Shown: positions 26,283 through 34,891 of the stretch, piece after piece
Numbering within the stretch: position 1 is the stretch's first letter
How the letters are laid out: every line of letters starts with the position of its first letter
Program-made: the position numbers and the translations under genes
The notes under the pieces: generated by a model
Databases searched by the model: none
What the model was told of the DNA's origin: nothing
Seen by the model: the letters and a program-made list of their open reading frames with translations, nothing else
Origin: a bacterium
Lineage (GTDB): Bacteria; Hinthialibacterota; Hinthialibacteria; OLB16
NCBI GenBank assembly: GCA_022072055.1
Contig: JAJVIK010000008.1
Span: forward strand, 1-64,000
Length of the DNA stretch: 64,000 nt
Reading direction: 5' to 3'

Positions 26283-27086
26283 TCAGAAGAGCACCTTCTC
26301 GATGCCAACCAGAATGAGGAGAACGCCGAACGGGACGCGCAGGCGGTTGGCTCGGGTCCGCGCCGCGGCCCAGCTTCCCAGTTGCGCGGTGATCATCGCG
26401 CCGAATGAAATCAGAACCCACGCGACCAGGTTGACATATCCCACCGAAAACGCCGGGCGACCTTCCACGCTCAGTCCTTGAAGAACCCACCCCGTGCAAC
26501 CCGAAAGCGCGCTGAAGACAATCAATCCGCTGGAGTTGGCCACCGCTCGCTTGATCGGGACATCGAGTCCCAGGTGAAGCAGAGGGACGGTGAGGATGCC
26601 TCCACCGACTCCGATGATCGAGGAGAACAGACCGCTGATGCCCCCAACCATCACATAGTTCGAGACCGAGACCTCGCGGTCCGCCTTGTCATGCTTGATC
26701 GGGATCGGTCGGAGGAACTGAAAGGCCACCGCCAGCGCGGTCAGACCGAAGATTCGTTCGAGGACCGCACCGCCAACCACATTGCCGATCCCCGAACCGA
26801 CCAACGAGGAGGGAACCGACATGCAGGCCATCACGAGAACCGCTCTCGGGTCCAGGTTTCCATGCATCGTGTGCCCCAGCGCGCTGGAGAGGCCGGTCAC
26901 CACGATGATCGCGAGGCTGGTGGCCACCGCCATCTGGAAGGCCAGGTCCGGCTTCACCCCCAGCGCGGTGAACCCCCAGTCCAGGCAAGGAACAAACAGA
27001 ATCCCCCCTCCGACTCCGAGCAGCCCGCCAATGAACCCCCCAATGAGGCCAGTCAGGACAAAGAGAATCACAATTCCGGCGCCCAT
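26283..27086 (-). CDS. TSUP/TauE-SafE family membrane transporter
   Basis: 267 residues with about eight membrane helices in two homologous halves, each opening with a Gly-rich repeat: GGFIGGLLGVGGGILFVP and GLFSSIIGVGGGILTVP. The family exports or imports sulfite, sulfoacetate, taurine or related anions. No sulfur-metabolism gene flanks it, so the substrate is open. It is convergent with rarA. Confidence 0.88.
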   Translation of the reverse strand: MGAGIVILFVLTGLIGGFIGGLLGVGGGILFVPCLDWGFTALGVKPDLAFQMAVATSLAIIVVTGLSSALGHTMHGNLDPRAVLVMACMSVPSSLVGSGIGNVVGGAVLERIFGLTALAVAFQFLRPIPIKHDKADREVSVSNYVMVGGISGLFSSIIGVGGGILTVPLLHLGLDVPIKRAVANSSGLIVFSALSGCTGWVLQGLSVEGRPAFSVGYVNLVAWVLISFGAMITAQLGSWAAARTRANRLRVPFGVLLILVGIEKVLF

Positions 27087-27263
27087 GGCCTGGGAGAGTA
27101 GGAGAGGCTGACCCTGTGGGCAACCGGAATGACCCTCAAGTCGTCGTTGACAGTTGCTATATCATTGCTTTATCATGCATATCGCTGTTCATGGCTGTCC
27201 CCTGCCCGAACAGCGCCATCACCTTTCGGGGGTGGCCCAGCTCGCCGAACCGAGGATGCCCCA

Positions 27264-28970
27264 ATGAAGACCCACCTGGTATCGATCCTCTTCTGTCTGC
27301 TTCCCCTCCTTCCCCAACTGTCAGCCGAAGCCCAGCCGGCGGCGCTCCGGGAGCGAATCCAGGCGCGGCTGGAGGAGTCGCCGGCGGCCGAGGCGATTCG
27401 GCGTGAGGTGCTGTCCGGAATCGCCTTCTATCCGGATGAGGTGATTGAAGCCATCTTGGGGGTGGCTCAGGACCCGGAGGCGCTCTTTACCGACCAACCC
27501 TCCTCGAATCCGACCTACCAAGAGGGACTCGCCCTGCTTTCCTCCATGCCGTTGATCCTCTCGGACCTGAAGTCGCATCCGCTGGCCACCGCGCTCTTGG
27601 GACGGATAGCGGCCAAGGATCCGGAAGGGGTGTGGGAAACCATTGATCAGATTCGCGCGGAATACAGGAAGCGAGTGGGCATGGCTGTGAGCGAGGCCGT
27701 GGTGGCCCCACATGCTGCAGCGAATGTGGTCTTTACCCCCACTGAGACCGTCTCGAATTCAGGAACGTCCGCGCCTGCTCCCCCACCCGTGAGTTCGGTG
27801 GTGATCGCTCCGGATGTCACCGTGGTGGAGAACGCAACGCCCACTGGCGGAGTGGTGTACGCGGCCCCTTCTGGGGTGGCCCAGGTTGGGGTCACATACG
27901 TGGAGCCGGGCGCGGCGACTGCTCAGGGTGGCGCGGCCTATGGGACAGTCCAAGGCCAGAACGCATCCGCCGCGGGGTACGGGGTGGCGGTGGCGGGTGA
28001 GAACGCCGCGCATGTCGGCGCCGGCGGGGTGGTGGCGACCGAGGATGGACAGGTCCATGCCGGTAGCGCGGGCGGCACGGTGGTTCAGACTCCGAATGGC
28101 GCCGTGGCAACCGCTCATTCGGGTCAAACTCATGTGGATACCCAGAATCAAACCTTCAACTCCTCCCACACGGCGGGGGCGGTGAACTCACAAGGCCAGG
28201 GGGTGGTGGTCCACCAGGAGGGGAGTGGATCGTATGACTCCGACTCCTTCCAGCGCTCAGGACAGGGGACAGTTCAAGCCGCCAACGGCCAGGGCGCCGA
28301 GTGGTCACACTCCGGGAGTGGACAGAAGACCGAGACAAGCGCCTCGCATCAGTCCTCCACTCATGTGGAGACAAAATCGGGCCAAAGCGCGGACATCGAG
28401 CACAGCGCCTCGGTGGAAAAGACGGACACCGGAGTGGATGTCGAGCATGGGGGCTCGGCGACGACTGGAAGCGGGCAGACCTACGAATGGGGGAATCGGG
28501 AGGATTCGGCGGCCGCAAAATCCTCCTCCCCACAAGATGTCTCGAGCCGCTCGCAGCCGCTTTCGAGGGGACATTCGCCACACAATCAGGGATTCCAACA
28601 GGCGGCCGGGGGCAATCCGCTTGCGGCGATGCAGCAGGATGCATGGAAGGCGATCAATCGAGGGACCCAGGAGATGCAGCGGTCTCTTAAGGGTGCGCAG
28701 ACGCAGTTCGCGCGGAGCGCTGGGAAGATGAAGAGTGCCGAGGCCTTCAGTGCGAAGGGGATGAGTCCAAAAGACCTTTCAACCGCCTTGGACCGTGGGA
28801 TGAAGCAGCAAAAGAAGAGCTTTGGGAGCGCCGAATCGAAGCTCGCCAAGGGGGGACATGGCATGCAAGCGCCGCCGATGGGCGCTCGAGGCGGCGGGAT
28901 GATGCCCCCAACCCCGCGCGGCGGTGGAGGCGCCCGTGGGGGAGGAGGAGGAGGGCGGAGGGGGAGGTGA
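27264..28970 (+). CDS. Secreted DUF3300-like protein with long low-complexity region and Gly/Arg-rich tail
   Basis: 568 residues from the ATG at 27264 (GAGGA upstream), with a signal peptide ending SAEAQ. Residues 25-140 resemble DUF3300: GIAFYPDEVIEAILGVA and SMPLILSDLKSHPL, then VWETIDQIRAEYRKR. Residues about 150-420 are Gly/Ser/Thr/Gln/His-rich low complexity with recurring GQ, HS and SG motifs. Residues 440-530 are a basic Lys/Gln helix-like region (MQRSLKGAQTQFARSAGKM), and the last 40 residues are almost only Gly, Arg, Pro and Met. It has no membrane anchor other than the signal. Perhaps a matrix or surface-associated scaffold; function unknown. Confidence 0.65.
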   Translation: MKTHLVSILFCLLPLLPQLSAEAQPAALRERIQARLEESPAAEAIRREVLSGIAFYPDEVIEAILGVAQDPEALFTDQPSSNPTYQEGLALLSSMPLILSDLKSHPLATALLGRIAAKDPEGVWETIDQIRAEYRKRVGMAVSEAVVAPHAAANVVFTPTETVSNSGTSAPAPPPVSSVVIAPDVTVVENATPTGGVVYAAPSGVAQVGVTYVEPGAATAQGGAAYGTVQGQNASAAGYGVAVAGENAAHVGAGGVVATEDGQVHAGSAGGTVVQTPNGAVATAHSGQTHVDTQNQTFNSSHTAGAVNSQGQGVVVHQEGSGSYDSDSFQRSGQGTVQAANGQGAEWSHSGSGQKTETSASHQSSTHVETKSGQSADIEHSASVEKTDTGVDVEHGGSATTGSGQTYEWGNREDSAAAKSSSPQDVSSRSQPLSRGHSPHNQGFQQAAGGNPLAAMQQDAWKAINRGTQEMQRSLKGAQTQFARSAGKMKSAEAFSAKGMSPKDLSTALDRGMKQQKKSFGSAESKLAKGGHGMQAPPMGARGGGMMPPTPRGGGGARGGGGGGRRGR

Positions 28971-28991
28971 CCCTACAACTCCCCCATGCGA

Positions 28992-30287
28992 TTATTGACC
29001 GATGGTGACGGTACCGCCGAATGCTTCCCAGAAACTTCGAACCGAAATTGGAGGTGTTGAAATTACCCCAGAACTCCCTGGGTGGAACCGGAGGCTTCCG
29101 CCGGAGGCAAGCACCGAGAGCCCCTCTGCGAGTGTGTTGTAAGGAAAGTCTGATGATCCGTCCTCTTCCCCTGCATAATCAAAATCCACCCACACGACCG
29201 CTGACCTATTCAATACTGTAAAGCTGCCGCTTGGGGACCTTCCCACAACCCGCCCTTCAAAATCTCTTATCTCAAAGTAGTAGCTGATTGTACTTCCGAT
29301 CGCACCATTTGGAATGGTCCAAGTGGCTTCGCATGTATCGTCACCCCTAAATGTGTACTTGTCCGTGCGAGCGCCATCTTCGGGATCGCATATCGAGTCT
29401 TGGTCGTGGTCAAATTCACACCAAAAGTAAGGATCCCCGTTGAATCTATTTGTGGCGGGCAGGACTATGGCTTGACCCAGCCCTGGCGATTCTAGATTGA
29501 AGTATCCTCGGTCATTTCTGACGGGGTTATTGTATAGCATCTGCTCCACACCAGCTCGAAGGGTGACAACTTCCCCTCCAACTGGCGCTATAGGGTCTGC
29601 ACTAATACCACTGATGATTCTGGGAATAAGCCCTCCCGGAAAGAGAGCTTCATTTGCAATCGCGACTGCTTCGGCTTCTGCTTCAAATGGTTGGAGATCG
29701 TGGATTTGGCCGAATCCGGGCAGAAACCCGTCTCTAATTGCTATAAGTTGCGCCTCCGGAAGCTCATTGAACCAATTGTATCCATAGCATTCTTCACCCA
29801 TTTCTCGACACTGTATAATGTGGTGGAGCTCATGAAGAAACGTTCGCAGGTATCCTCCAATCAATGGCCGTTGATCTCGAATATAGTCAACCAGTGTGTT
29901 GGAGCAGTTTCCCGTAATGTATTGACAGTTTGCAATATATCCGACACGGGCAGTGAGATCGTTACAGGTTGTACCGAAAAGAACATCTTCCATAGCATCG
30001 CCATACAGAGGCTGGACGTGATACAAATAACTGCTTGGCATGAGGCGGTATGTCACCCCTTGTCTCAGGTCGTGAGTATACCTGTAGTAAAGCTCGAGTA
30101 AGGTGGCCTTTCTTGATTCGCAGGTTATTAACGTGGTCCGACAGGGCTCGACTAATCGGCAGAGATCGCAATTCGGATTTGGTACTTGGTCGCAGCAATC
30201 GCAGGGGATTGTATTCCCGCAGACTCCAGGTGTTATGGCAACTCCGAGACTCATGAGGATAAGGATGAGGCGATTGATAACGTTCAT
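28992..30287 (-). CDS. Secreted Cys-rich protein with a zincin-like HELHH motif and C-terminal beta-helix start
   Basis: 431 residues from the ATG at 30287 (GGAGA just upstream), with signal MNVINRLILILMSLGVAITPG. A Cys cluster (CDCCDQVPNPNCDLC, residues 29-43) follows. LHELHHIIQC at 151-160 fits the HExxH zinc-protease signature; acidic EAEAEAVAIANEA downstream could supply the third ligand. The C-terminus (YNTLAEGLSVLASGGSLRF) looks like the first turns of a pectin-lyase-type repeat that stops early, so the protein may be cut short relative to relatives. It follows the tail-fibre-like gene by 40 bases. Its bases are clearly more AT-rich than flanking genes. No family assigned. Confidence 0.6.
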   Translation of the reverse strand: MNVINRLILILMSLGVAITPGVCGNTIPCDCCDQVPNPNCDLCRLVEPCRTTLITCESRKATLLELYYRYTHDLRQGVTYRLMPSSYLYHVQPLYGDAMEDVLFGTTCNDLTARVGYIANCQYITGNCSNTLVDYIRDQRPLIGGYLRTFLHELHHIIQCREMGEECYGYNWFNELPEAQLIAIRDGFLPGFGQIHDLQPFEAEAEAVAIANEALFPGGLIPRIISGISADPIAPVGGEVVTLRAGVEQMLYNNPVRNDRGYFNLESPGLGQAIVLPATNRFNGDPYFWCEFDHDQDSICDPEDGARTDKYTFRGDDTCEATWTIPNGAIGSTISYYFEIRDFEGRVVGRSPSGSFTVLNRSAVVWVDFDYAGEEDGSSDFPYNTLAEGLSVLASGGSLRFHPGSSGVISTPPISVRSFWEAFGGTVTIGQ

Positions 30288-30327
30288 GGCATTCTCCACC
30301 GGAATCAGGCGATCATTATCATTGGAC

Positions 30328-31887
30328 TCATTGCAACGTCACTAACACCAACACCAACCCCGCTCCTTCGGCAAGTCCGGTCATCGCCTTCCCAATAATC
30401 GCCCCTTGGGCTTTCGCGTGGTCGGTAACCTTCATGGCGTGGCCGGGAGTGTCGCTCGTGGTGAGGAGGTCGCCTGGTTCCACCGCGCCGTTGGAGGCAT
30501 CCACCCAGCAATAAACACGGCCGGTTAGAGCTACAGGGTGTTTACCGTCGGCGAGAGTCCCCGCATGCCCCATGAGCATACCAGGGGCTACCCCTCCTGC
30601 TCCGCTGACAATACCGGCCACCTTCTTGTCGTAGGCGGTCCGAGCTAGACAGAGATGCCCCGGGTTGGCGGAATCTATGGCGACTACCATTCCCGGCTCC
30701 GAGGATTCCTCACAGGACATGTCGAAATTCTCCGAGAAATCCGATCCGCCTGTGATCTGGACCGACTTGGAGGTTACACGGCCGTTGTTTCCATCCATCC
30801 TGATGGAAACGAGCGCGGCGATTTGGTCTGGAGTCAAGTTTGTCGTTGTCGCGGATGGGTAGAGCTTAATTTGACCTCCGCCGCCGGCGGAGATTATCTC
30901 GACACGCTCGTTGCCAACCACGCGGAGCCTTACTGCCCCAGCCGGAGAGGCGTTGATGTCGTCGTGGTTCAGCGTGATGCCAGCCGCTCCACCTCCACCG
31001 TCCAACTGAATACGCGCCTTGTCTCCAAAAGGTACAAGCCGAATCCTTGACTGGGCGCCATCGAGATCGATGGTCGGAGTACTGGCTCCAGTCTTGAAAA
31101 GTGTAATGTTACCGTCGTTTCCGACCCGGAAAGTTTGCCCGAGGATCCTCCCAGTTTCCCCCTCCAAGCTGATCTTTGGGGTGAAGTCGCTGGAAAGACA
31201 CTGGATTCGTCCGATTGAGCCATCGATGTCGACCGTGGGTGTGGTGGCCCCGGCCTTAAAAAGGTTGATGTTCCCTCCAGTCGGGGAGGAGTACATCTGG
31301 AACCTAAGCTGGTTGAACTCAGCCGGGTTCGTTGAACCTGGCGGTGTGTAGCCAATCGTGACCGCTGCCGACCAGGGGGATGCTCTTGATCCGATCATTT
31401 GAAGCAACGGGGCATCTCCTGTGAGAGTCATTGTAGCGTTCATGTTGTGCCCAATACCGGAGGAAACAATCTTTACGGTTTCAACAGGGGCTGTTGCGGT
31501 ATTCAGCTTCGTGAACATGCTTAACCGGGAACGGAACCCGCCGCCACCCGCTGCCCCAAAGGGTTCTGAAATCATGCGAAGCAGATCCTGGACACCAAGG
31601 GTTTGAAGTCTCAATTCTGCCGACTGATTCCCCGACGTTCCTCGAATGATTAGTTCTCGGTCTGAGAAGACCTGTTTTTCGCCATCACCTGTGTTTGGGG
31701 CCTGGTCCGGTGGGATGGAAAGGTCCGCTGGAGGGCTCGCTGGTCCCTTCCAGCTCGCCGCGAGGTCTAGGAGCTCCGGAGCTCCAGTTTGTTGGTCCCC
31801 ATCCACATCCACCGGGGTGGCCGTTCCTGCTCCCCTCCACATGCCCAGGGATAGAACCGCCGCAATGAGAGTATGCTTGAATCGCAT
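30328..31887 (-). CDS. Secreted repeat protein with tail-fibre-like strands and conserved C-terminal domain
   Basis: 519 residues from the ATG at 31887 (GGAGG nine bases upstream), with signal MRFKHTLIAAVLSLGMWRGA. Residues 24-45, VDVDGDQQTGAPELLDLAAS, look like half a dockerin or EF-hand repeat. The middle has two near copies, NINLFKAGATTPTVDIDGS and NITLFKTGASTPTIDLDGA, then other beta-rich units. The last 110 residues (MVVAIDSANPGHL, GRVYCWVDASNGAVEPGDL, HAKAQGAIIGKAM) form a compact domain that I recall at the ends of many bacterial secreted proteins of unknown function. The layout is like a trimeric fibre, but no phage gene is near. Function unknown. Confidence 0.65.
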   Translation of the reverse strand: MRFKHTLIAAVLSLGMWRGAGTATPVDVDGDQQTGAPELLDLAASWKGPASPPADLSIPPDQAPNTGDGEKQVFSDRELIIRGTSGNQSAELRLQTLGVQDLLRMISEPFGAAGGGGFRSRLSMFTKLNTATAPVETVKIVSSGIGHNMNATMTLTGDAPLLQMIGSRASPWSAAVTIGYTPPGSTNPAEFNQLRFQMYSSPTGGNINLFKAGATTPTVDIDGSIGRIQCLSSDFTPKISLEGETGRILGQTFRVGNDGNITLFKTGASTPTIDLDGAQSRIRLVPFGDKARIQLDGGGGAAGITLNHDDINASPAGAVRLRVVGNERVEIISAGGGGQIKLYPSATTTNLTPDQIAALVSIRMDGNNGRVTSKSVQITGGSDFSENFDMSCEESSEPGMVVAIDSANPGHLCLARTAYDKKVAGIVSGAGGVAPGMLMGHAGTLADGKHPVALTGRVYCWVDASNGAVEPGDLLTTSDTPGHAMKVTDHAKAQGAIIGKAMTGLAEGAGLVLVLVTLQ

Positions 31888-32100
31888 CTTCCATTTCCTC
31901 CAATTCTCCAGACACCAGCTTCGATTTCTCTCAAAACCAACCGGACCATCCAGTCCGGACATCGGATTCCGGCAACCGGGACGAGAGGGGAGACCTCCGC
32001 CCCCTAATACCCTCTAATACTCAGGGAGCTGGAGGTTTGTTGGGAAAAAGATGCGGGAAGAGTGAGGAAAAGACGTAAGGCGTGAAAAAGCAGTGGGTTA

Positions 32101-33261
32101 TCAATACTTCGCCACGCTCGGGTCCACCTGATCCGACCAAGCGGTGATCCCACCCGCGACATTCACGACCTTCGAGAACCCTTGTGACTGGAGAAACTGG
32201 CAGGCCTGCATGGAGCGCCCACCCATCTTGCAGTGGATAACAATTTCGCGGCCCTTGTGGTCCTCCAGCTCCCCCACTCGCTGTTGAATCACGGAGAGCG
32301 GGAGGAGAGTGGCGCCGGGGATGCGCGCGATGTCGTATTCGTGTTGCTCGCGCACATCCAGGAGCAGGAAGTCCTCCTTGGCGTCGAGCTTGGCCTTCAG
32401 TTCGGGGGCGGTGATCTGGGGAATCATGGTCTGCTGCTCCTCTTTCTTCTCATCGGGTTTGGGGATGCCACAGAACTGCTCGTAGTCGATCAGCTCATGG
32501 ATGGTAGGGTTGTCTCCGCAGAGCGGGCAGTTTGGGTCGCGTCGGAGTTTTAGTTCGCGAAACTTCATCGCCAGGCTGTCGTATTGGATCAATCGCCCCA
32601 CCAGGGAGGAGCCGATGCCGAGCAGGATCTTGATGCACTCGGTGGCCTGGATCAGCCCGATGATGCCCGGAAGGATTCCGAGCACTCCTCCCTCGGCGCA
32701 GCTCGGAACCATACCCGGCGGCGGGGGTTCGGGATAAAGGCAGCGGTAGCAGGGGCCTCCGCGCGCGGTGTCAAAAACAGTGGCCTGTCCATCAAAACGG
32801 AAGATCGAGCCGTAGATGTTCGGTTTCTTGAGCAGCGCGCAGGCATCATTGGTCAGATAGCGGGTCGGGAAGTTGTCGGTGCCGTCAATCACGACATCAT
32901 ATTCCCGAAGGATTTCGAGGGCGTTCTTCGAGGTGATTGCCTCGCGATGGACTTCGACCTGGACATCGGGATTCAGGTCGGCGATGCGCGCCTTGGCAGA
33001 TTCCACCTTGGGCTTGCCGAGCCAGGACAGACCGTGAATGACCTGGCGCTGGAGGTTGGAGCGGTCGACCACATCAAAATCCACCAACCCCAGTTTCCCG
33101 ACTCCCGCCGCGCCGAGGTACAGCGCGAGCGGGGAGCCGAGGCCCCCCGTGCCGATCAGCAGCACCCGGCTTGAGAGCAGGCGTTTCTGACCCTCGACCG
33201 CAATTTCGGGGAGGATCAGGTGGCGGCTATAGCGTTCGATCTGTTCGCGTGAGAGTTCCAT
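32101..33261 (-). CDS. moeB: MoeB/ThiF-family adenylyltransferase fused to rhodanese domain
   Basis: 386 residues from the ATG at 33261. Residues 1-260 are an E1-like enzyme: GTGGLGSP nucleotide loop (37-44), DFDVVDRSNLQRQ (61-73), paired CxxC zinc ligands (CYRC and CPLC) and catalytic Cys in VPSCAEGGVLG. Residues 285-386 are a rhodanese with active-site loop CKMGGRS. The enzyme adenylates the C-terminal Gly of ubiquitin-like sulfur carriers (MoaD, ThiS) and passes on sulfur. The fused form (MoeZ-like) can do both steps. It is a plausible partner of the lone ThiS at 18.7 kb, since no thiF is present in the window. Confidence 0.92.
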   Translation of the reverse strand: MELSREQIERYSRHLILPEIAVEGQKRLLSSRVLLIGTGGLGSPLALYLGAAGVGKLGLVDFDVVDRSNLQRQVIHGLSWLGKPKVESAKARIADLNPDVQVEVHREAITSKNALEILREYDVVIDGTDNFPTRYLTNDACALLKKPNIYGSIFRFDGQATVFDTARGGPCYRCLYPEPPPPGMVPSCAEGGVLGILPGIIGLIQATECIKILLGIGSSLVGRLIQYDSLAMKFRELKLRRDPNCPLCGDNPTIHELIDYEQFCGIPKPDEKKEEQQTMIPQITAPELKAKLDAKEDFLLLDVREQHEYDIARIPGATLLPLSVIQQRVGELEDHKGREIVIHCKMGGRSMQACQFLQSQGFSKVVNVAGGITAWSDQVDPSVAKY

Positions 33262-33348
33262 GCCTTTGTGTTTGGGCGGTCCTCTTCTCCTCTCTTGAGC
33301 CTTGAGGTTACCGGGGAGGGTGATCAACCGGAAGACCCGTCAAGCCTT

Positions 33349-33825
33349 CTATCCGCCGTACTTCATCCCGCTGGAGACCGTGGTGAGCACCGCGCCGGCG
33401 CCGTTCAGCCCGCAGCCGGTGAGGTGGCCGAAGAAGAGGGTGTGGTCGCCGGGAGAGGCTTTGTCGCGGACCACACACTCGGCCCAAGCCTGGCAGTCGT
33501 TCAAGATCGGCGCGCCGAGTGGGCTGAGGTGGAAGGGAATGGTCCCAAAGCGGCCCTCCGTGGGCGTGGGGGGTTTGAAAAAGACTCGCGCGACCTTGAC
33601 CTGCTCCGCGCTCAGGATGTTGATCGTGAAGGGCCGTCCGAGATCGAGCAAGGAATGGGCGCGAGAGTCCTTGCGCACCCCGATCCAGAGAATGGGGGGA
33701 TCGAAGGAGCACTGCCCCATCCAGCTCCCGCCGAAGGCGTGGACCTCGCCCTCGTGGGCGCAGCCGACCACGAAGATCGGGCTGGGAAAGAGTTGGAGCA
33801 CCTTGCGTTTGGTGTCCGGATTCAT
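33349..33825 (-). CDS. Flavin reductase-like (FMN-binding split-barrel) protein
   Basis: 158 residues from the ATG at 33825. SPIFVVGCAHEGEVHAFGGS, SFDPPILWIGVRKDSRA and PFTINILSAEQVKVAR are the pattern of the flavin reductase-like domain, which binds FMN as a dimer and reduces flavin with NAD(P)H. The partner monooxygenase is not in sight. It lies 87 bases upstream of moeB in the same direction and next to tRNA-Asn in the other. Confidence 0.8.
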   Translation of the reverse strand: MNPDTKRKVLQLFPSPIFVVGCAHEGEVHAFGGSWMGQCSFDPPILWIGVRKDSRAHSLLDLGRPFTINILSAEQVKVARVFFKPPTPTEGRFGTIPFHLSPLGAPILNDCQAWAECVVRDKASPGDHTLFFGHLTGCGLNGAGAVLTTVSSGMKYGG

Positions 33826-33934
33826 GATTTGGCTGGTCCCCCTTGTCGTTGAAGGAGGGGTATGGTAGATAATCCAGTGGTCGGTGGGGAGCACCGGTGT
33901 GTTGTCCGCTCCCGGCCGATGAGTCCTTCACGAT

Positions 33935-34010
33935 TCCGCGGTAGCTCAACCGGTAGAGCGGGTGGCTGTTAACCACTAGGTCGTAGGTTCGAATCCTACC
34001 CGCGGAGCCA
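33935..34010 (+). tRNA. tRNA-Asn (anticodon GTT)
   Basis: A complete cloverleaf: acceptor TCCGCGG pairs with CCGCGGA, D stem GCTC/GAGC, anticodon stem GGTGG/CCACT around loop CTGTTAA (anticodon 33968-33970), T stem GTAGG/CCTAC with loop TTCGAAT. The discriminator is G and CCA is encoded. Confidence 0.96.
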
Positions 34011-34033
34011 TCATCCCCGACCTGTTTGGCCCC

Positions 34034-34495
34034 TCAGGCCGAATCCTCCACCAGCCCTCGTGTCGGGACCCGGAGTAGAAAGAGTGTGATCCCGATGGGG
34101 ATCACGAACACCAGCGCTTTCCCGAGCGGATGCGAGAGGGCAAAGCAGCTGGTGAGGATGAAGGAGCCCCACAGAAGAGCCAGGAGCGTGACCTTGGCGC
34201 GCCGACTGAGACTCCGGTGCTGTCTCCACTCGCGAACGTAGGGACCCAAGAGGCGGTTGTTCAAGAGCCAGAGGTAGCATCTCCGTGAGGCGCGCGCGAA
34301 GCAGGCCGCGGCCAGGAGCAGGAGCGGGGTGGTGGGGACCAAGGGCAGGAAGATTCCGAGGATCCCAAGCGCGACCGCCAAGCCCCCAATCAGGATCAGG
34401 ATCGCCCGGAGGACAAGCGAGTCGGAAAGCTGGAGCTCACGGTCCAGCTCCTCCCGTTGGGTGGAATTCGACTTGGGGTCCGGAGGGCGGGTCAT
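34034..34495 (-). CDS. DUF454 (YbaN-like) inner-membrane protein
   Basis: 153 residues from the ATG at 34495. The segment GGLAVALGILGIFLPLVPTT followed by PLLLLAAACFARASRR is the DUF454 hallmark. Three or four membrane helices are seen; a second pair lies at VTLLALLWGSFILTSC and KALVFVIPIGITLFLL. No function is established for the family. It is convergent with the tRNA. Confidence 0.88.
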   Translation of the reverse strand: MTRPPDPKSNSTQREELDRELQLSDSLVLRAILILIGGLAVALGILGIFLPLVPTTPLLLLAAACFARASRRCYLWLLNNRLLGPYVREWRQHRSLSRRAKVTLLALLWGSFILTSCFALSHPLGKALVFVIPIGITLFLLRVPTRGLVEDSA

Positions 34496-34560
34496 GGGGT
34501 TAATTCTATCGGGGGATCTCCCCGCTTCCAATCCGTGCAAAAACGCTCAACACAGAAGAC

Positions 34561-34794
34561 TTGGAGACTCTGGAAGAGCATGTTGTTGTCGACCCCTCTG
34601 TCCTTATGGGGAAACCGGTCATCCGGGGGACTCGGGTCTCGGTCGAGCTGATCCTCGAAAAACTCGCGGCAGGCGAAACCGAGGAGCAGATTCTCTCCGA
34701 GCATCCCCGGTTGACGGCGGATGGGATTAGGGCGGCATTGTCCCACGCCGCGAAGACATTGCGAGCAGATGGGGTCATCCCGATTTCCCGCTAA
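34561..34794 (+). CDS. DUF433 antitoxin-like protein (orphan)
   Basis: 77 residues from a TTG at 34561. VVDPSVLMGKPVIRGTRVSV and LAAGETEEQILSEHPRLT are the DUF433 signature; the family has a winged or helix-turn-helix-like fold and often pairs with a DUF5615 PIN-like toxin. Six bases after its stop a GTG opens a toxin-like frame that breaks off (see next entry). The gene is intact, so it is an antitoxin without its toxin. Confidence 0.85.
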   Translation: METLEEHVVVDPSVLMGKPVIRGTRVSVELILEKLAAGETEEQILSEHPRLTADGIRAALSHAAKTLRADGVIPISR

Positions 34795-34799
34795 TCTCA

Positions 34800-34844
34800 G
34801 TGAACTTCTTCGTGGATGAGAGCGTCCCGGATTCCTTGTGGTCT
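34800..34844 (+). pseudogene. N-terminal stub of a DUF5615 PIN-like toxin
   Basis: The GTG at 34800 opens VNFFVDESVPDS, close to the usual MKFLVDEnLP start of DUF5615 toxins with the first catalytic Asp. After about 12 residues the likeness ends and the frame runs antisense into the sulfatase gene. Placement right behind DUF433 fits the known pair. The match is short. Confidence 0.45.
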
Positions 34845-34891
34845 CGCCGGGTTTGGTGCGGGATAGGAGGCGGTAGCCCAGTCTCCTCACC

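Noticed and set aside
30328-31887. Prophage tail fibre
   Set aside because: It has a signal peptide and no phage structural, lysis or integrase genes nearby.
33901-34010. Attachment site of an integrated element at tRNA-Asn
   Set aside because: No integrase and no repeat of the tRNA 3' end seen in the window.
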